The position numbers were made by a program, and so were the translations under genes. Shown here one piece after another: positions 17,343 to 26,304 of a stretch of DNA of 64,000 nt. Below the pieces are notes generated by a model that was not told the DNA's origin, searched no databases, and saw only the letters and a program-made list of their open reading frames with translations. Numbering within the stretch: position 1 is the first letter of the stretch; every line of letters starts with the position of its first letter. Origin of the DNA: Caballeronia concitans (GTDB taxonomy: Bacteria > Pseudomonadota > Gammaproteobacteria > Burkholderiales > Burkholderiaceae); assembly GCF_001544615.1 (NCBI RefSeq), contig NZ_FCNV02000002.1, positions 682,001-746,000 on the forward strand. Reading direction: 5' to 3'.

Positions 17343-18281
17343 ATGGAGCATACGCACGAGAAGTATCAGAAGCTCATCGCGATCTGCCAGACGCTGCCGC
17401 CGCTCAAGACGGCCATCGCGCATCCGTGCGACCGCACATCGCTGGAAAGCGCGGTCGAAGCGGCCGGTATGCGGCTGATCGAGCCGCTGCTCGTCGGGCC
17501 GCGCGAGCGCATCCGCGAAGTGGCGGAAGAGTTCGGGCTGAACATCGCCGGCTTTCCGCTTGTCGATGCCCCGCACAGCCATGCCGCCGCGCAACGGGCG
17601 GTGGAACTGGTGCGCGAAGCGAAGGCGGAAGCGCTGATGAAAGGCAGCCTGCACACCGACGAACTGATGGCCGCCGTCGTCGCGCGCGAAGGCGGGCTGC
17701 GCACCGCGCGGCGCGTGAGCCACTGTTTCATCATGGACGTGCCGGGTCACGAGAACGTGCTCATCATTACCGATGCCGCGATCAACATTGCGCCGACGCT
17801 CGCGGACAAGGTCGATATCCTGCAGAACGCGATCGATCTCGGTCACGCGGTGCGCATGGCCGAAGTGCGCGTGGCGATTCTCTCCGCGATGGAGACGGTG
17901 AACCCGAAAGTGCCGTCGACGCTGGAAGCCGCCGCGCTCTGCAAGATGGTGGACCGGCATCAGATCACGGGCGCGCTCGTCGACGGTCCACTCGCGCTCG
18001 ACAACGCGATCGATCCCGAAGCCGCGCGGACCAAGAAGATCGATTCGCCCGTCGCGGGCCGCGCGAACGTGCTGCTCGTGCCGGATCTCGAAGCGGGCAA
18101 CATGCTCGCGAAAAGCCTGTCGTTTCTCGCGGGCGCGGATGCGGCGGGCATCGTGCTCGGCGCGCGCGTGCCGATCATCCTCACGAGCCGCGCCGATACG
18201 CTGCAATCGCGGCTCGCGTCGTGCGCGGTGGCGTCGCTCGTCGCGGCCAAGCGCCGGGAAGAAACGCAATTGCTGGGGTGA
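17343..18281 (+). CDS. Phosphate acetyl/butyryltransferase
   Basis: 312 residues, the short PTA/PTB domain without the N-terminal MaoC hydratase domain found in the bifunctional relatives. Characteristic stretches are KGSLHTDELM, the NIAPTLADK loop and ALSAMETVNPK-type strand, and AARTKKIDSPVAGRA. It converts acyl-CoA plus phosphate to acyl-phosphate. It starts 11 bases after DUF3141 and ends 3 bases before the acetate kinase start, so the pair should turn acetyl- or short acyl-CoA into acid plus ATP. Acetyl versus butyryl preference is not decidable here. Confidence 0.9.
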   Translation: MEHTHEKYQKLIAICQTLPPLKTAIAHPCDRTSLESAVEAAGMRLIEPLLVGPRERIREVAEEFGLNIAGFPLVDAPHSHAAAQRAVELVREAKAEALMKGSLHTDELMAAVVAREGGLRTARRVSHCFIMDVPGHENVLIITDAAINIAPTLADKVDILQNAIDLGHAVRMAEVRVAILSAMETVNPKVPSTLEAAALCKMVDRHQITGALVDGPLALDNAIDPEAARTKKIDSPVAGRANVLLVPDLEAGNMLAKSLSFLAGADAAGIVLGARVPIILTSRADTLQSRLASCAVASLVAAKRREETQLLG

Positions 18282-18284
18282 AAC

Positions 18285-19478
18285 ATGGCCGACGTCATTC
18301 TGGTTCTCAATGCCGGTTCGTCGAGCATCAAGTTCTGCGCGTTCGACGTGAACGGCCCCGATGGTCTCGCGCTCGTCACGCACGGGCAGGCGGAAGGGCT
18401 TTTCAGTTCGCCGCGCTTCATCGCATTCGACGCCCACGGTCAAAAGACCGGCGAGCACGCTTGGGGCGATGGCGAGAAGCTGCGGCACGCGGAAGCCATC
18501 GCGCATATCGCGGACTTTTTGCGCTCGCATGGCGAAGGGCACCGGCTGGTCGCGGTGGGGCATCGCGTGGTGCACGGCGGCGCGCGTTTCACGCAGCCGG
18601 TGCTCGCCACCGCCGATGTCGTCGCGGAACTCGACACGCTCACGCCGCTTGCGCCGCTGCATCAGCCGCATAATCTGAAGCCCATTCGCATCGTTGCCGA
18701 ACGCAATCCGTCGATGCCACAAGTCGCGTGTTTCGACACGGCGTTCCACGCCACACAAGCGCCGCTCGCGCAGGCGTTTGCGCTGCCGGAATCGGTGACG
18801 AAGATGGGCGTTCGTCGCTACGGCTTTCATGGTCTCTCGTACGAATACATCGCGAGCGCGCTGCCGCGGATCGCGCCCGATGCGGCGGCGGGGCGCACGG
18901 TCGTCGCGCATCTGGGCAACGGCGCGAGCCTCTGCGCGATGCTCGATGGCAAGAGCGTCGCGAGCACGATGGGCTTCACCGCCGTCGACGGCCTCATGAT
19001 GGGCACGCGCACGGGCAGTCTCGATCCCGGCGTCGTGCTCTATCTGTTCGACGAACTCGGCATGAACGCGCGCGAGATCGAAGACCTGCTGTATCGGCGC
19101 TCGGGATTGCTCGGCGTATCGGGCATCTCGGGCGACATGCGCGCGCTGCTCGCCGCCGACGATCCTCGCGCGCGCTTCGCCATCGATCTTTATGTGTATC
19201 GCATTTGCCGCGAGCTCGGATCGATGGCCGCCGCGCTGCATGGCCTCGATGCGGTCGTGTTCACGGCAGGCATCGGCGAACATTCGGCGGAAATACGGCG
19301 ACGCGTGTGCGACGAAGCGCGATGGTGGGGCATCGAACTCGACGACGCCGCGAACGAGCGCGGCGGCCCGCGCATTAGCACGGCGTCGAGCAAGGTGAGC
19401 GCGTGGGTGGTGCTGACCAACGAAGAGCTGATGATCGCGCGTCATACGCTCGCGCTGACGCAAGGAGCATCGACATGA
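18285..19478 (+). CDS. ackA: Acetate kinase
   Basis: 397 residues, full length. The N-terminal phosphate-binding NAGSSSIKF, the GHRVVHGG motif with catalytic Arg, the MGTRTGSLDPG loop and the C-terminal TAGIGEHS are all intact. It interconverts acetyl-phosphate and ADP with acetate and ATP. The stop overlaps the next gene's start by four bases (ATGA), showing translational coupling with the FabI-like reductase. The same family also uses propionate or butyrate, so the acyl group is set by the upstream acyltransferase. Confidence 0.95.
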   Translation: MADVILVLNAGSSSIKFCAFDVNGPDGLALVTHGQAEGLFSSPRFIAFDAHGQKTGEHAWGDGEKLRHAEAIAHIADFLRSHGEGHRLVAVGHRVVHGGARFTQPVLATADVVAELDTLTPLAPLHQPHNLKPIRIVAERNPSMPQVACFDTAFHATQAPLAQAFALPESVTKMGVRRYGFHGLSYEYIASALPRIAPDAAAGRTVVAHLGNGASLCAMLDGKSVASTMGFTAVDGLMMGTRTGSLDPGVVLYLFDELGMNAREIEDLLYRRSGLLGVSGISGDMRALLAADDPRARFAIDLYVYRICRELGSMAAALHGLDAVVFTAGIGEHSAEIRRRVCDEARWWGIELDDAANERGGPRISTASSKVSAWVVLTNEELMIARHTLALTQGAST

Positions 19479-20257
19479 CACTGCAGGTTCAGACGCCGCC
19501 GCTGAAAGGCGCGAAGGCGCTCGTGACGGGCATCGCCAACGAGCATTCCATTGCCTACGGCTGCGCGAAGGCGTTCCGTGATCTGGGCGCGGAGCTTGCC
19601 ATCACCTATGCCGGCGAGAAGGCGAAGCCGCACGTCGAACCGCTCGCGCAGGCGCTCGAAGCGCCGATCTTCATGCCGCTCGATGCGTCGCGTCAGGACG
19701 AACTCGATGCGGTGTTCGCGCGCATCGACCGTGAATGGGGCGCGCTCGATATCCTCGTGCATTCCATCGCGTGGGCGCCGAAGGACGATCTTCAGGGCGG
19801 TCTTCTGAACTGCTCGGCGCAGGGCTTCGCGGCGGCGATGGACATCTCGTGTCACTCGTTCGTGCGGATGGCGCGGCTCGCGGCGCCGCTCATGAAAAAC
19901 GGCGGCACGATGTTCACGATGAGCTATCACGGCGCGAACAAGGTCGTCGCGAACTATAACGTCATGGGTCCGGTGAAGGCCGCGCTCGAAGCCTGCGCGC
20001 GCTATCTCGCGTTCGAACTCGGACCGCAGGGCGTGCGCGTGCATGCCATATCGCCCGGTCCGCTGAAGACGCGCGCGGCGTCCGGACTCAAGGACTTCGA
20101 CCTGTTGCTTACCGAAGCAGCGGCGCGCGCGCCGCTCGGCGAACTCGTCGACATCATGGACGTCGGCTACACATGCGCGTTCCTCGCAACGCCCTACGCG
20201 CGGCGCGTGTCGGGCGAAACGCTCTATGTGGACGGCGGCGTGCACATCATGGCATGA
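19475..20257 (+). CDS. fabI: Enoyl-[acyl-carrier-protein] reductase, FabI type
   Basis: 260 residues. The divergent SDR cofactor motif GIANEHSIAYG, a HSIAWAPK stretch and the active-site segment MSYHGANKVVANYNVMGPVK match FabI. Tyr151, Tyr161 and Lys168 correspond to Tyr146, Tyr156 and Lys163 of the E. coli enzyme. It would reduce enoyl-ACP (or enoyl-CoA) with NADH. It is coupled by ATGA to ackA and by ATGA to the next gene. The context, away from fatty-acid synthesis genes, suggests a second, specialised FabI. Confidence 0.9.
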   Translation: MTLQVQTPPLKGAKALVTGIANEHSIAYGCAKAFRDLGAELAITYAGEKAKPHVEPLAQALEAPIFMPLDASRQDELDAVFARIDREWGALDILVHSIAWAPKDDLQGGLLNCSAQGFAAAMDISCHSFVRMARLAAPLMKNGGTMFTMSYHGANKVVANYNVMGPVKAALEACARYLAFELGPQGVRVHAISPGPLKTRAASGLKDFDLLLTEAAARAPLGELVDIMDVGYTCAFLATPYARRVSGETLYVDGGVHIMA

Positions 20258-21282
20258 GCATCATCGGCTGGCTGTTCGGACATTCGAACGACGACGCGCG
20301 CGCGTCTGGCGATGACGTGCGCGCGGCGCTCGAACGCATCGTGCGCATTGCGCCGCATGTGCGGCTCGCGAACCGGTACGAAGCGCGGCTCACGACGGCC
20401 GTCGGCGCGACGCTCCGTTATGTGCGCGGACTCGTCGATGCATTGCCGATGCCGCGCGACGCCACGCCCGCCGCGTGGGCCGACGATCCGCACTTGCGCG
20501 CGATGTTCGCCACCGCCGACGACATCGCGCGCGTCATCGGCCAGTCGAACGAACTGCGCCGCTGGTTCGACGAGCACTATGTCGCGGATCATGCGTGTGC
20601 GGTGCTGAGCAGCCGCTTCGTCGAGCGGCGCGTGCTGACTGCCGGGGAAGAAGACGGCGTCATGCGCGCTGACGTGCCGCGCGTCGCGGTGAGTTTCGAC
20701 GACAAGCGCATCCGCATCTGCGACGAAACCGATGCCGCGCTCAGGCACGACATCGTGCTGCGGCTCGTCGAGCAGCTTGCGCTCGAAGGCATGTCGCGCG
20801 TCGCGGCGCAGGATGCGCGACGCGAGGCGCTGCACGAAGAACACGCGCTGCTGTCGGCGCGCATGCAGATGCTCGGCAGGCGCGGCGCGGGCGTGTCGGG
20901 GTTGAGCGGTGCGTCGTCGTTATCCGCCGATGCTTCGACGGACATCGCGCGCCTCGAACGCGATATCGCCGATAACGAAGCCGCGCTCGCCGCGCTCGGA
21001 TCGCGTGCGGAGGCGGTCGAACAACAGCTCGGCGCGCTCATGGAAGTGCTTGCCGATCCCGCCGCGCACATTCGCGTGACGCAGCGCACGTTGCGCGTGA
21101 ACCAGATGAACCTGGTCGTCGACGATGCCAGCAACGAGCGCGCCGCCGATCTCACGCTGAATCTCGCGCATTTGCCGATGCAGCCGCCCGAGACGCGCGC
21201 GGTCGAGTTCGTGCGGATCGCGCGGGGCGATCTGCCGCCCGCAGGAACCGCTCTGGACGATGCCGCCCGCTGGGTCTTGTAA
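20254..21282 (+). CDS. Coiled-coil protein of unknown function
   Basis: 342 residues; the ATG at 20254 overlaps the fabI stop by four bases. No signal peptide or membrane segment is evident. The first 190 residues are helical and contain FDEHYVADHACAVLSSRFVERR. Residues about 185-290 are heptad-rich (ARLERDIADNEAALAAL), interrupted by a Gly/Ser linker near 215-230, and should form a coiled coil. The last 60 residues look beta-rich (LTLNLAHLPM). I do not recognise the family. Its coupling to the DUF3141-pta-ackA-fabI run suggests a structural or regulatory role there. Confidence 0.75.
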   Translation: MSIIGWLFGHSNDDARASGDDVRAALERIVRIAPHVRLANRYEARLTTAVGATLRYVRGLVDALPMPRDATPAAWADDPHLRAMFATADDIARVIGQSNELRRWFDEHYVADHACAVLSSRFVERRVLTAGEEDGVMRADVPRVAVSFDDKRIRICDETDAALRHDIVLRLVEQLALEGMSRVAAQDARREALHEEHALLSARMQMLGRRGAGVSGLSGASSLSADASTDIARLERDIADNEAALAALGSRAEAVEQQLGALMEVLADPAAHIRVTQRTLRVNQMNLVVDDASNERAADLTLNLAHLPMQPPETRAVEFVRIARGDLPPAGTALDDAARWVL

Positions 21283-21296
21283 CGCGCCGCGCGTCG

Positions 21297-21878
21297 TCAC
21301 GGTCCGGCGGTGCCTACGATCGCCGCCGCGATGTCGCGGCTCACATGCGCCAGCGCGCGGCTTTGCGCGGCCACGAGCGCGTCGTAGTCCGGGCCGCTCA
21401 CCGGTTCGCGCACGAGCGAGCGGCCGCTCACGCCGGCGCCGTCGCTTATGCCGCGCATCGTCCAGCGCGCATCGATCAGCACCGACTCGCCCGTGACGGA
21501 TTCGAACTGCTGGATATCGACGCGCACGCGCAACGCATCCGTATCCGCGATGGCGCGCGATGCCACCGCCACGCGGTCCGATCCGAGCAGCAGCGTGAGA
21601 TCGCCGGCGAGCGCATCGGCGATGCTGCTTTTGAGCGGCTCGCCCCAGCGCGCGTATTCGTTGAGCGCGACTTCGTTGTTCGTGTTGCGCGTGACGATCT
21701 GCGGACGATCCACGAGATCCGGCACCGTCACCGGACCCACGATGATCGTGCGCGCGGGCGGCTGCGCGGTCATCGCCGTCAACGACGGGTCCGCGCTCAG
21801 CCGATAGAAGCTCGCGCGCGGCGAGGCGCATCCGGCGATCATCGCCGCCGTCACGAGACAGAGGCAGGCAACGCGCAT
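21297..21878 (-). CDS. pqiC: PqiC-like outer-membrane lipoprotein
   Basis: 193 residues. The lipobox is IAGC (Cys17), after a short signal peptide. The mature part contains FYRLSADPS, IIVGPVTVPDLVDRPQIV and an EYARWGEPLKSSIADAL segment, the pattern of PqiC/ABC-transport auxiliary lipoproteins (DUF330). PqiC anchors the PqiB tube to the outer membrane. It is the last gene of the operon, overlapping pqiB by one base (TGATG, start at 21878), and is convergent with the coiled-coil gene 14 bases away. Confidence 0.9.
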   Translation of the reverse strand: MRVACLCLVTAAMIAGCASPRASFYRLSADPSLTAMTAQPPARTIIVGPVTVPDLVDRPQIVTRNTNNEVALNEYARWGEPLKSSIADALAGDLTLLLGSDRVAVASRAIADTDALRVRVDIQQFESVTGESVLIDARWTMRGISDGAGVSGRSLVREPVSGPDYDALVAAQSRALAHVSRDIAAAIVGTAGP

Positions 21879-23479
21879 CACTTCTTGTCCTCCGGTTTGC
21901 CGCGCAGCAGCGCTTCGGGATGCTCCTGCAGATAATCCGCCAGGCTGCGGAACGAAGCCGCCGTGCGCGTCAGTTCGCGGATCGCCTCGGTGGTGTCCTG
22001 CTGCAATCCCGAACCGGGCAGCAACGTGGAATGCGCGGCTTCGAGCGCGGCGCGCGCAGCCGCGAGCGTGTTCGTCGCCTGCGGCACGACTTGCGTGTTG
22101 AGGTTCTGCATCAGGGCGCTCGTGTTGTCGAGCGTCTGCTGCGCGCTCGCGGTGAGCTGCTCGATCGGCAGCTTGTCGATGCGCGTCATGATGCGGTTGA
22201 TCGAATCCTGCAGGGAGGCGAGTCCGCTCGGCGTCGTCGGCATCTCGGGCGGCGTGCGGCTCCAGTCGATGCTCGCCTTCTTCGCGTCCGGGAAGAATTC
22301 GAGCGCGACATAAAGCTGACCCGTCAGCAGGCTGCCGGTGCGCAATTGCGCGCGCAGACCGTTCGCGACGAGAAAGTTCGCGAGCGCTTTGGGATCGTTC
22401 GTCAGGCGGCCTTTCTTCGGCCCAGACTCGAAGCGCGACGTGAAGCGCTCCGGATACAGCTTCACTTCCACCGGAATGCTGATCTGCCGCGTGACCGGAT
22501 CGAAGCGCGTGTTGATCGCCGCCACCTCGCCGATGGGAATGCCCCGGAACTCCACCGGCGCGCCGACCGCGAGGCCGCGCACCGAGCCGGTGAAGTTGAA
22601 CACGTAAGTCTCGACGATGTGCTCGTGCACGCGCAGCGCTTCCGAGCGCGTCTGAAAGAGCGTGAAGGTGGTATTGGCCGGCGCCTGCGCCCAACTGAGC
22701 GACGCGGCGGGCGTTTCGAACGCGAGGCCGCCGATCAGCATCGACACGAGCGATTGTGTGTTGACCTTCAGCCCGTCGGTGCTCAGCGTGACATCGAGTC
22801 CGCTCGCTTGCCAGAAGCGCGAATCGGCGTTCACGTAGCGGTCGTACGGCGAATTGATGAACACGTGCAGCGTGACGCCGCTGCCGTCCTTGTCGAGTTC
22901 GAACGCCGTCACCTGGCCCACTTGCAGCCGCCGGAAATAGATCGGCGTGCCGACATCCACGGAACCGAGATCCGCCGCGCGCAGCACGAACTGTCGCCCC
23001 GGCACGTCGCTCGCGAACACGGGCGGCGTTTCCAGCCCGGTGTAATCGCGCCGCGCGTCCTTGCCGCGCCCGATATCCATGCCGATATACGCGCCCGACA
23101 ACAGCGTGCCGATGCCCGACACCGAGCCGCCCGCCACGCGCGGACGCACGACCCAGAAGCGCGTGTCGTCGACGAGCATGTTGGCCGTATCGCGCGTCAA
23201 TTCCGCCGTGGCGACCACGCGCGTGTAGTCCTTCGAGAGCACCACCGACTTGACGATGCCGATCTCCACGTCCTTGAACTTGATCTTGGTCTTGCCTGCC
23301 TCCAGCCCTTCGCCGGTCTTGAAGCTGATCGTCACGGTCGGGCCTTTCTCCAGCACGGTCTGCACCGCGAGCCAGATGCCGATCAGCACCGCGACGGCCG
23401 GCACCACCCAAATCCACGGGATGCGCCAGCGCTTCTTCGGCACGACTTCGGCATCGGGCAAGTCGCCTGGGGAGCTCAT
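21878..23479 (-). CDS. pqiB: PqiB-like MCE-domain intermembrane transport protein
   Basis: 533 residues. One N-terminal transmembrane helix (WIWVVPAVAVLIGIWLAV) is followed by three MCE domains, starting near residues 48, 160 and 290, each with a G(L)xxG...(V)xxxGxxIG(x)V pattern. A helical C-terminal section with NTQVVPQATNTLAAARAALE follows. PqiB forms a periplasm-spanning tube for lipid transport between membranes, with PqiA in the inner membrane. It overlaps pqiA by four bases. Length agrees with the E. coli protein (about 546). Confidence 0.94.
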   Translation of the reverse strand: MSSPGDLPDAEVVPKKRWRIPWIWVVPAVAVLIGIWLAVQTVLEKGPTVTISFKTGEGLEAGKTKIKFKDVEIGIVKSVVLSKDYTRVVATAELTRDTANMLVDDTRFWVVRPRVAGGSVSGIGTLLSGAYIGMDIGRGKDARRDYTGLETPPVFASDVPGRQFVLRAADLGSVDVGTPIYFRRLQVGQVTAFELDKDGSGVTLHVFINSPYDRYVNADSRFWQASGLDVTLSTDGLKVNTQSLVSMLIGGLAFETPAASLSWAQAPANTTFTLFQTRSEALRVHEHIVETYVFNFTGSVRGLAVGAPVEFRGIPIGEVAAINTRFDPVTRQISIPVEVKLYPERFTSRFESGPKKGRLTNDPKALANFLVANGLRAQLRTGSLLTGQLYVALEFFPDAKKASIDWSRTPPEMPTTPSGLASLQDSINRIMTRIDKLPIEQLTASAQQTLDNTSALMQNLNTQVVPQATNTLAAARAALEAAHSTLLPGSGLQQDTTEAIRELTRTAASFRSLADYLQEHPEALLRGKPEDKK

Positions 23480-24807
23480 GTCGCGTGCTCCTCGTGGTGT
23501 CGTGCATCCTGCTCGCGTCGTGCGTCGCTCGTGTCCCAGATGAGGCGCGGATCGAAGGACATCGCGGCGAGCATGGTCAGCACGACGACCGCGCCGAACG
23601 CAATCGACGCCGGCCCCGCTTCGATCGTCGCCATCGCGCTGAACTGCACGAGCGCGACGAGCACGGCGATCACGTAGATATCGAGCATGGACCAGCGTCC
23701 CACCAGCTCGACGATGCGGTAGATGCGCGCGCGCTGCGCGGTGTACTGCGTCATGCGCAAGTTGACGCTCGCGGCGAGATAGCCGATGGCGAGAATCTTG
23801 AGCATCGGCACGGCGATGCTCGCAATGAACACGATGATCGCGAGCGGCCACGAGCCGGACGTCCACAGATACACGACGCCGCTCATGATCGTGTCCTTCT
23901 GCGCGCCGAAGAGCGAACTCGTGTTCATCACCGGCAGCATGTTCGCGGGAATGTAGAGCACCGCCGCCGCGATCAGATACGCCCACGTGCGCGAGAGGCT
24001 CGCCGGCTTGCGCAGATGCAGGCGCGCGCCGCAGCGCGGGCAGCATCGGTGCGCATGATGCAGCACGCCGCGCGTGGACAGCCCGCAGTCATGGCACACG
24101 CAGATGCCGCTCGCCGACGCGGTGCGGCCCTTGAGCGGCACGCCTTCGGGCAGCGCGAGCGACGCATCGCCGATGCCGGACCACATCGCGCGTTCGTCGA
24201 ACGAAGATGCCGTCGCGACGAGCAGCAGCATGAGCGCCGCGAGCGACCACAGCGCCGGCCCCGTCACCACCGACGCGATATGCGCGAGCTTCACCACCGC
24301 CACGAGCAGGCCGAGCATCAGCACTTCGGTCATGCCCCATTCGCGCGCGATGCACAGCAGGCGAAAGACCGCGTCCGCGCGATACGGCCTGCGATGCACG
24401 CGAAGCGGCAGCAGGAGCCACACGGTGCCGAACGCGTGCACGGCGGGCATCAAGATTGTCGTGACGAAGATGAGGCCGGCGAGCGGCCACATGCCGTCGC
24501 GATACAACACGCGCACCGCGCCGATGAGCGTCGTTTCGACGAGATCGCCATTGACCGACAGCCCGACGATGGGAAACGCGTTCGAGATCACCCACAGCAC
24601 GCAGGCGGCGAGCGCGCACGCGAGCGCGCGGTCGAAGCCGTGCGCGCGGCGGCGATACAGCACGGCGCGGCATCGGCAGCAGCGCAGGGCGCCGCCCGGC
24701 GGCAGCGGATGCTCGTGCTGCAAGAGATCGCATTCGGGGCACGCGATCAACGCGCGATCGTCGTGCGGATCGTGCCCGGGCATTGCAGCGGTGGCCGCCG
24801 TGTTCAT
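23476..24807 (-). CDS. pqiA: PqiA-like inner-membrane protein
   Basis: 443 residues, two homologous halves each of four transmembrane helices. Each half is preceded by a zinc-ribbon-like cluster: ACPECD...CCRCRA near residues 23-48 and CHDCG...CCPRCGA near residues 225-255. Each half also carries an (S)NxFPI or PANMLPVM motif after its first helix. This is the PqiA/YebS architecture, the inner-membrane partner of PqiB. Its start overlaps the stop of the outer-membrane efflux gene by four bases, so the pump and Pqi genes are translationally coupled. Confidence 0.94.
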   Translation of the reverse strand: MNTAATAAMPGHDPHDDRALIACPECDLLQHEHPLPPGGALRCCRCRAVLYRRRAHGFDRALACALAACVLWVISNAFPIVGLSVNGDLVETTLIGAVRVLYRDGMWPLAGLIFVTTILMPAVHAFGTVWLLLPLRVHRRPYRADAVFRLLCIAREWGMTEVLMLGLLVAVVKLAHIASVVTGPALWSLAALMLLLVATASSFDERAMWSGIGDASLALPEGVPLKGRTASASGICVCHDCGLSTRGVLHHAHRCCPRCGARLHLRKPASLSRTWAYLIAAAVLYIPANMLPVMNTSSLFGAQKDTIMSGVVYLWTSGSWPLAIIVFIASIAVPMLKILAIGYLAASVNLRMTQYTAQRARIYRIVELVGRWSMLDIYVIAVLVALVQFSAMATIEAGPASIAFGAVVVLTMLAAMSFDPRLIWDTSDARREQDARHHEEHAT

Positions 24808-26303
24808 TGCACCGTCGGCGCGGCGGATGCGGCCGGCTTCGCCGCATCGGCGGGCGGGGTCGCCGTCTGCGTCGCGGTCTGCGTCGTCATCTTGTCGGCG
24901 GCGATCACCCAGCCGCCGCCCATCGCCTTGTAAAGCGTCACGAACGAAGCGAGCGCGGCCGCGTGCGTCTGCGTCTCCGACAATTGCGCATTGAAGAGGC
25001 TGCGCTCGGCATCGAGCACTTCGATATAGCTCGTATAGCCGCCTTCGTAACGCGCCCGCGCAAGACGCGCGTAGGTGGAAAGCGCCGTCACTTGGCGGCC
25101 CTGCACTTCGAGTTGCTCGTGCAGTTTCTGCGACTGGATGAGCGCGTCATCGACTTCCTGGAACGCGACCTGAATCGCCTTCTGGTAAGAAAGCAGCGCC
25201 GCGCGTTGCTGCGCCTCGGCGGTCTCGACCTGCCCCGAGATATTGCCCGCCGTGAAGATGGGCTGCGTCACCTGACCCGCGAACGACCACACGCGGGCCG
25301 GTCCCGTGAAGAGCGACGAGAACTGCGTGCTCGCGGTGCCGAAGAGCCCCGTCAGCGAGATTTGCGGGAAGTAGAGCGCACGCGCCGCGCCGATCAGCGC
25401 ATTCGCCGCGATTAGATCCTGCTCTGCCTGCAGCAGATCGGGCCGCCGTTCCAGCAGGTCCGATGGCAAGCCCGCCGGAATCACGGGCGTCGCGAGCGCG
25501 CCGAGGTCGAGGCCGCGCACGATCGGGCCGGGATTGCTGCCGAGCAGGACGGAGAGCGCGTCTTCCTGTTGCGCGATCTGCGTTTCGAGCTGAGGAATGG
25601 TGGCGAGTGAGGCTTCGTATTCGGACTGGCTCTGCGCGAGTTCCATCTGCGAGACTTCGCCGCCTTCGAAGCGCAGCGTGAACACGTGCACCGATTCCGC
25701 GCGGCTTTGCGTCGTCGCCTTGGCGATTTCGAGTTGCCTGTCGAGACTGCGCAGATTCAGATACGACGACGCCACCGACGCCACCAGCGACAGAATCGTC
25801 GCCCGCCGTCCTTCTTCGCTCGACAGCAGATTCGCGCGTGCGGCCTCCGTCAGGCGGCGATTGCGCCCGAACAGGTCCAGTTCCCACGCCGCCGACACCG
25901 ACAAATCGAACTGGTTGTAGACCGGCCCGAAGCCCGGCGGAAGCCGCACGGCGCCGGCTTGCGACGCGCGCTGGCGCGAGGCGTCCGCGCCCGCCGAAAT
26001 CTGCGGGAAGAGCGCGGAGCGCGTGGTGACGAACTGGCCCATGAACTGTTCGACGCGCGCCGCCGCGATCTTCACGTCCTTGTTGTTGGCGAGCGCGGTT
26101 TCGATCAATTGATCCAGCACGGGGTCCTGAAATTGCTTCCACCATTCGGTGTTCGCGGTATCGGAGACTTCCGTCGCGGCGAAGCGATACGTCGCCGGCG
26201 TCTCGACGGGCTGACGCGAATAGTTCGGCCCGAGCAGGCAGCCCGAGAGCGATGCGGCGGCGATCACGCCCGCCAGGGTGCGAAGGAACCGGTCGGGCCG
26301 CAT
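24804..26303 (-). CDS. Outer-membrane efflux lipoprotein, OprM/NodT family
   Basis: 499 residues. The lipobox LSGC is at residues 19-22, followed by LGPNYSRQPVE, the typical N-terminal motif of RND outer-membrane factors. The two OEP repeats contain the long periplasmic helices (NNKDVKIAAARVEQ; LPSDLLERRPDLLQAEQDL) and the ARYEGGYTSYIEVLDAERSLF motif. A Pro/Ala-rich tail of about 30 residues follows. It forms the trimeric outer-membrane channel for the RND pump. It begins one base after the pump gene's stop. Confidence 0.95.
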   Translation of the reverse strand: MRPDRFLRTLAGVIAAASLSGCLLGPNYSRQPVETPATYRFAATEVSDTANTEWWKQFQDPVLDQLIETALANNKDVKIAAARVEQFMGQFVTTRSALFPQISAGADASRQRASQAGAVRLPPGFGPVYNQFDLSVSAAWELDLFGRNRRLTEAARANLLSSEEGRRATILSLVASVASSYLNLRSLDRQLEIAKATTQSRAESVHVFTLRFEGGEVSQMELAQSQSEYEASLATIPQLETQIAQQEDALSVLLGSNPGPIVRGLDLGALATPVIPAGLPSDLLERRPDLLQAEQDLIAANALIGAARALYFPQISLTGLFGTASTQFSSLFTGPARVWSFAGQVTQPIFTAGNISGQVETAEAQQRAALLSYQKAIQVAFQEVDDALIQSQKLHEQLEVQGRQVTALSTYARLARARYEGGYTSYIEVLDAERSLFNAQLSETQTHAAALASFVTLYKAMGGGWVIAADKMTTQTATQTATPPADAAKPAASAAPTVQ

Positions 26304-26304
26304 G

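Noticed and set aside
23508-24933. Long plus-strand frames opposite pqiA
   Set aside because: They are Arg/His/Asp-rich shadows of a high-GC gene; pqiA on the minus strand has zinc-ribbon and membrane motifs.
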